Positions 63,464 through 64,000 of a stretch of 64,000 nt of DNA are shown here, one piece after another. The translations under genes were made by a program, and so were the position numbers. Position 1 is the first letter of the stretch. Each line of letters starts with the position of its first letter. This stretch comes from Desulfomicrobium sp. ZS1. Its GTDB lineage: Bacteria > Desulfobacterota > Desulfovibrionia > Desulfovibrionales > Desulfomicrobiaceae. The stretch covers positions 124,001-188,000 of the forward strand of contig NZ_CP100351.1 of NCBI RefSeq assembly GCF_024204645.1, read 5' to 3'. The notes beneath the pieces are model-generated. The model was not told the DNA's origin, did no database searches, and saw only the letters and a program-made list of their open reading frames with translations.

Positions 63464-63823
63464 ATGCGTGAAAATACGGTCATCTCCCTGCACAAGCTTA
63501 CCTGGGCGGCCTACGTGCTCGCTCTCATCGTGGGATCTTTGGTTCCGGTGGACATGTCCGGGGCTCCGGAACAGAGCGACAAGGCTTTTCACTTTCTGGC
63601 CTATGGCCTGATGGTTTTTTTCTGGCCTGCGGACTGGAAAGGTTTTCGGCTGTCCCCTTTCTGGCTGGCGGCGGGCCTTGGGTTGCTGCTTGAAATCGCC
63701 CAGGGCGCTTTGCCCACGGGGCGATTTATGGATCTCTGGGACGTGGCGGCCAATGCACTCGGTGCCGGAGTCGGCTTGGCGGTCGCGCTGCTGCGTTTTA
63801 AACATGCGGGAAGGTCGGCATGA
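63464..63823 (+). CDS. VanZ-like membrane protein
   Basis: 119-aa VanZ-family protein with about four membrane helices and the motifs SDKAFHFLAYGLMVFFW and GRFMDLWDVAANALGAGVGLA (the D-x2-N-x3-G signature of the family). The function of VanZ-like proteins outside teicoplanin resistance is unknown. It is divergent from lpxB, and its stop overlaps the next start by 4 bases. Confidence 0.85.
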   Translation: MRENTVISLHKLTWAAYVLALIVGSLVPVDMSGAPEQSDKAFHFLAYGLMVFFWPADWKGFRLSPFWLAAGLGLLLEIAQGALPTGRFMDLWDVAANALGAGVGLAVALLRFKHAGRSA

Positions 63824-64000
63824 GCCTGACGGAGTTGTGGGCGCAGATTCTCTGGCCGCTGTGCAAACTCATCGGCCTTGTGTCCGTAGGGCTTTTTGTC
63901 GGCAACCTGATCGAGGCCATGCACTGGACCCGTTTCATGGCTCGGCTGGCCAATCCTCTGACCCGCATCGGGCGCATGTGCGAAATCTCGGCGGCCAGTT
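63820..64000 (+). CDS. Membrane protein, N-terminal part only (possibly nucleoside-recognition/Gate-domain family)
   Basis: The first 60 codons are in the window: MSLTELWAQILWPLCKLIGLVSVGLFVGNLIE, then HWTRFMARLANPLTRIGRMCEISAAS. A membrane segment at residues ~10-30 and the PLTRIGRMCEISAAS pattern resemble spore-maturation/nucleoside-recognition (Gate) proteins, but too little is visible to be firm. The start overlaps the VanZ-like stop (ATGA), so the two genes are coupled. Confidence 0.6.
   Translation, partial: MSLTELWAQILWPLCKLIGLVSVGLFVGNLIEAMHWTRFMARLANPLTRIGRMCEISAAS

Overview
The window reads as chromosomal DNA of a GC-rich, Gram-negative, flagellated anaerobe. It most resembles a sulfate-reducing deltaproteobacterium of the Desulfovibrionales (Desulfovibrio or Desulfomicrobium type). 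This placement is inferred from gene content: a fused CobA-HemD, the rpsU-yqeY-mutS2-dnaG-rpoD order, lpxB (an outer membrane), a TRAP transporter with a CitA/CitB-type two-component system, a sigma-54 flagellin promoter, and thiol peroxidase beside ferritin. I see no rRNA, tRNA, CRISPR array, transposase or phage genes.

Layout. 1-5 kb: the 3' part of a SulP anion transporter, then a minus-strand pair (AlkP-superfamily hydrolase and UvrD-type helicase). 5-8.4 kb: tpx-ferritin, a DUF2062 membrane protein overlapping rsmA, HU, and a 57-aa membrane protein. 8.5-15.1 kb: a macromolecular-synthesis operon (S21, YqeY, MutS2, DnaG, RpoD). 15-20.8 kb: a thermonuclease-like protein, TrkA-TrkH, a small hypothetical protein, an HD hydrolase, and a biotin-ligase-N-like protein. 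20.9-27.2 kb: valS, a palindromic repeat cluster, cobA-hemD, purN, AMMECR1 and a secreted cyclophilin. 27.3-32.6 kb (minus strand): DctM, DctQ, DctP, response regulator and sensor kinase. 32.9-38.4 kb: a Cys-containing small protein, then a lipid-modification operon (DUF2177, DUF1295, FAD oxidoreductase, a DUF1365-CFA-synthase fusion, DUF2878). 38.8-45 kb: flagellar genes fliK-flgD-flgE, flaG (reverse strand) and flagellin. 45-49 kb: RNase III diverging from an NDP-forming acyl-CoA synthetase, plus a Pta-N/DRTGG protein. 49.5-60 kb: one 3,485-aa RTX/CSPG-repeat protein. 60.3-64 kb: citramalate synthase behind a leader peptide, lpxB, a VanZ-like protein, and the start of a further membrane protein.

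The strongest new-looking signal is upstream of citramalate synthase (cimA, minus strand). A 23-codon leader peptide with eight isoleucine codons precedes mutually exclusive antiterminator and terminator hairpins. This is a textbook ilv-type attenuator, placed on the gene that commits carbon to isoleucine through citramalate.

Three other points stand out. Near its C-terminus the giant RTX protein carries a tandem 46-aa repeat, two Cys per full unit, in visibly AT-richer DNA; I do not recognise its family. The lipid operon encodes a DUF1365-CFA-synthase fusion that appears to lack two catalytic-pocket residues of classical CFA synthase. The acyl-CoA synthetase has Tyr where the ATP-grasp phospho-relay His is expected.
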